Shown one piece after another: positions 60,764 to 64,000 of a DNA stretch of 64,000 nt. The notes beneath the pieces are model-generated. The model saw nothing but the letters and a program-made list of their open reading frames with translations. It did no database searches and was not told the DNA's origin. Origin of the DNA: an uncultured Draconibacterium sp. (lineage in GTDB: Bacteria > Bacteroidota > Bacteroidia > Bacteroidales > Prolixibacteraceae). The first letter of the stretch is position 1. The number at the start of each line of letters is the position of its first letter. The DNA lies in assembly GCF_963676815.1 (NCBI RefSeq), contig NZ_OY781365.1, positions 3,072,501-3,136,500 on the forward strand, read 5' to 3'. Position numbers and translations under genes: made by a program.

Positions 60764-61342
60764 CTACAACTTTCCGGCACGCACTCTGCTAAGCGATTCC
60801 GGTGTCATTAACAAGTACGAAGCAATATGGTTTACCGAGGCACGTTTGGCTGCATCGGGGTATTCGCGCTGAAAACGCTCGTAACGCTCGTGCACGGTTT
60901 CGTAGCGCCACGAGTCGGCTTTTTGCTGCGACATAATTAACGAACCTTCCAGAATTTTACGCAGCAATGTAGCGAGTGGCGGGTGTTTCTGTGCCAGTCT
61001 AATAAACTTATCGTAGGGCATCAGTAAAATAATGCTGTCTTCCAGTGCTTCAATCAGCAATTTTGATGGTTCCTGAAGAAACAGGCTGTTGATGCAAAGA
61101 GCACCCTGGTTTTCGCAGGCAAAATGTTCGGTAACATCGCGGCCTTCCTTGTAGTAAAACTGCCGCAACATGCCTTTGCTTACCCAATAAATGGCTTTGG
61201 CAATCTCACCTTCGTTTAACAACAGTTCGCCTTTTTTTAAGGTTTGTTCTGTCAGGATAGAGCTCAGCAAGTCTTGTTCTTTTTGATTCAGCGGATGCAA
61301 ATTCTCCACGATCATATTTATTATTTTCCTTGCATCATCCAT
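60764..61342 (-). CDS. Crp/Fnr-family cyclic-nucleotide-binding regulator
   Basis: This 192-residue protein starts at MDDARKII (CAT at 61340-61342); the longer frame would need a TTG. The cNMP-binding beta-roll spans about 20-120 (LLLNEGEIAKAIYWVSKGML, then VTEHFACENQGALCI). A short C-terminal region (about 150-190) ends MTPESLSRVRAGKL, where a helix-turn-helix is expected. It is at the short end for the family, as is common in Bacteroidota. The effector is unknown. It is divergent from the GH3 gene and could influence it. Confidence 0.88.
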   Translation of the reverse strand: MDDARKIINMIVENLHPLNQKEQDLLSSILTEQTLKKGELLLNEGEIAKAIYWVSKGMLRQFYYKEGRDVTEHFACENQGALCINSLFLQEPSKLLIEALEDSIILLMPYDKFIRLAQKHPPLATLLRKILEGSLIMSQQKADSWRYETVHERYERFQREYPDAAKRASVNHIASYLLMTPESLSRVRAGKL

Positions 61343-61500
61343 AATTAACAAATTTAAAAAAGAAAGCGATTGAAAGAAATTATCGGCACACTTGGTGATT
61401 TTCTAATATAGATCAAATGCGAAAATTAAGATTGAATTTATTTTTGGCGAACGAAGAATCGAATCAATAAAATATTTTAATCAAAAAAGAACTAAAACAG

Positions 61501-63843
61501 ATGAAGAGAAAATTTCTAGCTATTAGCATTGCCCTTTTTTTGGCTATTGCTGTTAGTCCAAAATTTAGTGTAGCGCAGGATGCTCCTCAGTTGGGGAAAG
61601 ACCCGATTGAGAAAGTTATTGGCGCAATGACAATTGAAGAGAAAGCACATTTTCTGATCGGAACCGGAATGGCCGGAATGTCGGGAAATGATGCTGTGGT
61701 AGGAGAAACACAATCGTTGGTTCCCGGTGCTGCCGGTACTACATATCCCATTTCTCGTTTGGGAATTCCTGCCGTAGTTTTGGCCGATGGTCCTGCAGGA
61801 TTACGTATTTCGCCAACCCGCGAAGGCGACGAAAATACCTACTATTGCACCGGTTTCCCTGTTGGAACGGTTATGGCTTGTACCTGGAATACCGACTTGG
61901 TAGAGCAGGTTGGAAAAGCCATGGGTAACGAGGTGTTGGAATATGGTGCTGACGTGTTGTTGGCTCCGGCATTGAATATTCAGCGTAACCCGCTTAACGG
62001 ACGAAACTTCGAATATTACTCGGAAGATCCTGTTGTATCGGGAAAAATTGCTGCCGCTATGGTTCGTGGTGTACAGAGCAACGGTGTTGGAACATCGGTA
62101 AAACACTTTGTGGCCAACAACCAGGAAACCAACCGTACCGGAAACGATTCACGCGTTTCGCCACGTGCCATGCGCGAATTGTATCTGAAAAGTTTCGAGA
62201 TTGCAGTTAAAGAATCGGAGCCATGGACTGTAATGAGTTCGTACAACTACGTAAACGGAATTTACACCTCGGAAAGAAAAGACTTGCTGACCGACATCTT
62301 GCGTGATGAGTGGGGTTTTGAAGGTTTGGTAATGACCGACTGGTTTGGCGGAACTGATGCAGTGGCACAGATTGAAGCCGGTAACGACTTGCTGGAACCC
62401 GGACGTCCACAACAATATGACGCGCTGGTTGCCGGAATGAAAAGTGGTCAGTTGGCAATGGAAGATGTTGATTTAAGTGTTAAGCGCATTATGGAGTTGG
62501 TGCTTCGTTCGCCACGTTTTAAAGGCTACGAATATTCGAATAAGCCTGATTTAAAAGCGCATGCCGAAATTACCCGTCAGTCGGCCGCCGAAGGAATGAT
62601 CCTTTTGGAGAATAAAAACAATACCTTGCCACTAGAGTCATCGATTAAAAAAGTGGCTGCTTTTGGTATCACTTCTTACGATATGATTGCCGGCGGAACA
62701 GGATCGGGCGACGTACATAAAGCATACACGGTATCGTTGATTGAAGGATTAACAGAAGCAGGCTACAAACTGAGCAAAAGCATAACAAAAGAATACGAAT
62801 CGTATTTGGCAGAGGAAGCTAAAAAGCAGGCTGAAGATCAAAGTCAGCTATCAGCATTCATGCCTAAAGTTCGCCCTGATGAGTTTGTTCCATCGGAAGA
62901 TATGCTGGCCAAAGCAGTAAAAGCAAACGATGTGGCTATTATTACTATCGGACGTATTTCCGGCGAATTTATGGATCGTAAACTCGACCGTGATTTTAAT
63001 CTTTCAGCAAATGAAGTTAGTTTGATTGCTGCAGTAAGTAAAGCATTTCAGGATGCCGGTAAAAAAGCTGTTGTTATCCTGAATATTGGCGGTGTAATTG
63101 AAACAGCCAGCTGGAAAGATTTACCTGATGCAGTATTGTTGGCCGGTCAGGCCGGACAAGAAGGTGGAAATACAATTGCCGATGCATTGACCGGAAAAGT
63201 AAATCCATCGGGTAAATTAACGGCTACTTATCCTGTTAAATTCGAAGATCACTGGTCGTCGGAAAACTTCCCTTCAACTCCGGAAGAGCAAAAACTGGAT
63301 ATGGCTGGTTTTATGAGTGCTGAAAGAACAGTGAGCGACAAACGCAGAAATGTTGACTACACAGTTTACGCCGAAGATATTTACGTGGGTTACCGTTATT
63401 TCGAAAAATACGAAGTGCCTGTTTCGTACCCGTTTGGTTACGGACAATCGTATACAACTTTTGATTACAGTGGTGCAAAAATAAATGAAAGCGATGGTGA
63501 TTACACTGTTACTGTGAGCGTTAAAAACACCGGCGATTATGCCGGAAAAGAAGTGGTTCAGTTGTACGTTTCGGCTCCTGAAAGTAAGTATGCCGATAAG
63601 CCGCTGAAAGAGCTTAAAGCATTTGCTAAAACAGCAGAATTGCAACCTGGCGAGAGCGAAACAGTAACGCTTACCTTCAAAAAAGCAGATGTAGCTTCAT
63701 TTAATACTTTGGAGCAAGCCTGGATAACCGATGCCGGTAAATACAAAGCATTGGTTGGCGCATCGTCAGCCGATATTAAAGCTGAGTTGCCATTTGCATT
63801 GGATAAAACAGAATGGATAGAAAAAGTGCATAAAGCATTTTAG
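61501..63843 (+). CDS. Beta-glucosidase-type glycosidase, GH3, exported
   Basis: This 780-residue periplasmic enzyme has a signal peptide (1-25). The GH3 N-terminal barrel includes ADGPAGLRI (95-103), SVKHFVANNQE (199-209) and VMTDWFGG (277-284), with Asp280 as the nucleophile. The GH3 C-terminal domain begins near 360 (EGMILLENKNNTLPLE), and a fibronectin-III-like domain ends the protein (about 660-760, VVQLYVSAPES, then LQPGESETVTL). The layout resembles BglX. Exact linkage specificity (glucosidase, xylosidase or glucosaminidase) is not read from sequence. A strong terminator follows. Confidence 0.93.
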   Translation: MKRKFLAISIALFLAIAVSPKFSVAQDAPQLGKDPIEKVIGAMTIEEKAHFLIGTGMAGMSGNDAVVGETQSLVPGAAGTTYPISRLGIPAVVLADGPAGLRISPTREGDENTYYCTGFPVGTVMACTWNTDLVEQVGKAMGNEVLEYGADVLLAPALNIQRNPLNGRNFEYYSEDPVVSGKIAAAMVRGVQSNGVGTSVKHFVANNQETNRTGNDSRVSPRAMRELYLKSFEIAVKESEPWTVMSSYNYVNGIYTSERKDLLTDILRDEWGFEGLVMTDWFGGTDAVAQIEAGNDLLEPGRPQQYDALVAGMKSGQLAMEDVDLSVKRIMELVLRSPRFKGYEYSNKPDLKAHAEITRQSAAEGMILLENKNNTLPLESSIKKVAAFGITSYDMIAGGTGSGDVHKAYTVSLIEGLTEAGYKLSKSITKEYESYLAEEAKKQAEDQSQLSAFMPKVRPDEFVPSEDMLAKAVKANDVAIITIGRISGEFMDRKLDRDFNLSANEVSLIAAVSKAFQDAGKKAVVILNIGGVIETASWKDLPDAVLLAGQAGQEGGNTIADALTGKVNPSGKLTATYPVKFEDHWSSENFPSTPEEQKLDMAGFMSAERTVSDKRRNVDYTVYAEDIYVGYRYFEKYEVPVSYPFGYGQSYTTFDYSGAKINESDGDYTVTVSVKNTGDYAGKEVVQLYVSAPESKYADKPLKELKAFAKTAELQPGESETVTLTFKKADVASFNTLEQAWITDAGKYKALVGASSADIKAELPFALDKTEWIEKVHKAF

Positions 63844-63867
63844 ATTTCAGATAGTTAGTGTTAGTGG

Positions 63868-63896
63868 GGGTGCCAGATTATTGGCACCCTTTTTTT
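63868..63896 (+). terminator. Terminator after the GH3 gene
   Basis: GGGTGCCA pairs perfectly with TGGCACCC around a 6-nt loop, followed by seven T's. Confidence 0.92.
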
Positions 63897-63945
63897 GTGG
63901 ATTAGTTTTGCACCTTTCTTTAGTACGGTGTTATTGTTAAGCAAT

Positions 63946-64000
63946 ATGGAAAGGAAGATTACAAACTATGAATGTCGCAATTGTACCATGTTTTATCTAC
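63946..64000 (+). CDS. Possible start of a gene cut by the window end
   Basis: An ATG at 63946 opens a frame of 18 codons to the window end (MERKITNYECRNCTMFYL). The CRNC pair could be a metal- or redox-binding motif, but the fragment is too short to identify. It follows the GH3 terminator by 50 nt, so a new transcription unit is plausible. Confidence 0.3.
   Translation, partial: MERKITNYECRNCTMFYL

Noticed and set aside
1..64000. Search for prophage, insertion sequence, toxin-antitoxin or defence island
   Set aside because: No transposase, integrase, capsid, restriction or nuclease-cluster signatures are seen, and base and codon use looks even across genes by eye.

Overview
The window is an ordinary-looking chromosomal stretch from a member of the phylum Bacteroidota, probably a free-living, glycan-degrading one. 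The order Marinilabiliales is my best guess, but that is inference. Support comes from a SusC/SusD pair, type IX secretion (T9SS) C-terminal sorting domains, TAnnTTTG-type -7 promoter elements with an upstream TTG, A-rich start contexts without Shine-Dalgarno sequences, many Cys-lipobox lipoproteins and doubled ExbD genes. I see no insertion sequence, phage, CRISPR array, rRNA or broken gene. One tRNA is present.

Layout. 1-4.3 kb: glycan genes on the minus strand (hexokinase start cut by the window edge, GH29 fucosidase, GH20 hexosaminidase) around an Asp-box propeller lipoprotein. 4.4-12.5 kb: a CDF metal exporter, the SusC/SusD glycan importer and a convergent LytS/LytTR two-component pair. 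12.6-14.1 kb: an orphan MotA/ExbB-like protein, a block of five decayed ~41-nt tandem repeats and a double LAB_N membrane protein. 14.1-21.3 kb: acpP-fabF-rnc, purN, a HisKA/OmpR two-component operon and lepA. 21.4-27.4 kb: cpYpsA-like protein, Tat-exported aldo/keto reductase, deoC, a T9SS-exported phospholipase-D-fold protein, a small T9SS protein and kdsB. 27.6-30.3 kb: sigma-54 activator, lptE, TPR protein and secG. 30.4-34 kb: Cys-rich PAS protein, lipoprotein and groES-groEL. 34-40.5 kb: a membrane-anchored GH20 with an inserted domain, gdhA, tatD, ansA and tRNA-Ser(GGA). 40.6-43 kb: ExbB/membrane protein/ExbD/ExbD. 43-50.3 kb: DEAD helicase, dprA, aroB-aroA, a DUF5009-type membrane protein and tadA. 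50.6-57 kb: aspS, a fused NfnA-NfnB flavoprotein and a CPA2 antiporter. 57-64 kb: two small HTH regulators, an NHL lipoprotein, GNAT, a CrtO-like membrane protein, Crp/Fnr and a GH3 glucosidase.

How the genes work together. The glycosidases (GH29, two GH20, GH3), SusCD and the TonB-energising Exb operon fit uptake and breakdown of fucose- and N-acetylhexosamine-containing glycans. kdsB, lptE and secG serve envelope building. acpP-fabF-rnc, aroBA, purN, aspS, lepA, groESL and dprA are housekeeping.

The least explained material is non-coding. It includes a related 17-bp TGTCA/TGACA inverted motif before groES, gdhA and the sigma-54 activator; the tandem repeat block at 13.1-13.3 kb; a 149-nt nested palindrome at 54.9 kb; a long hairpin in the aspS leader; and a helically phased direct repeat before an HTH-DUF4870 gene. 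I found no convincing new multi-gene system. All functional calls rest on reading motifs by eye; no database search was run.
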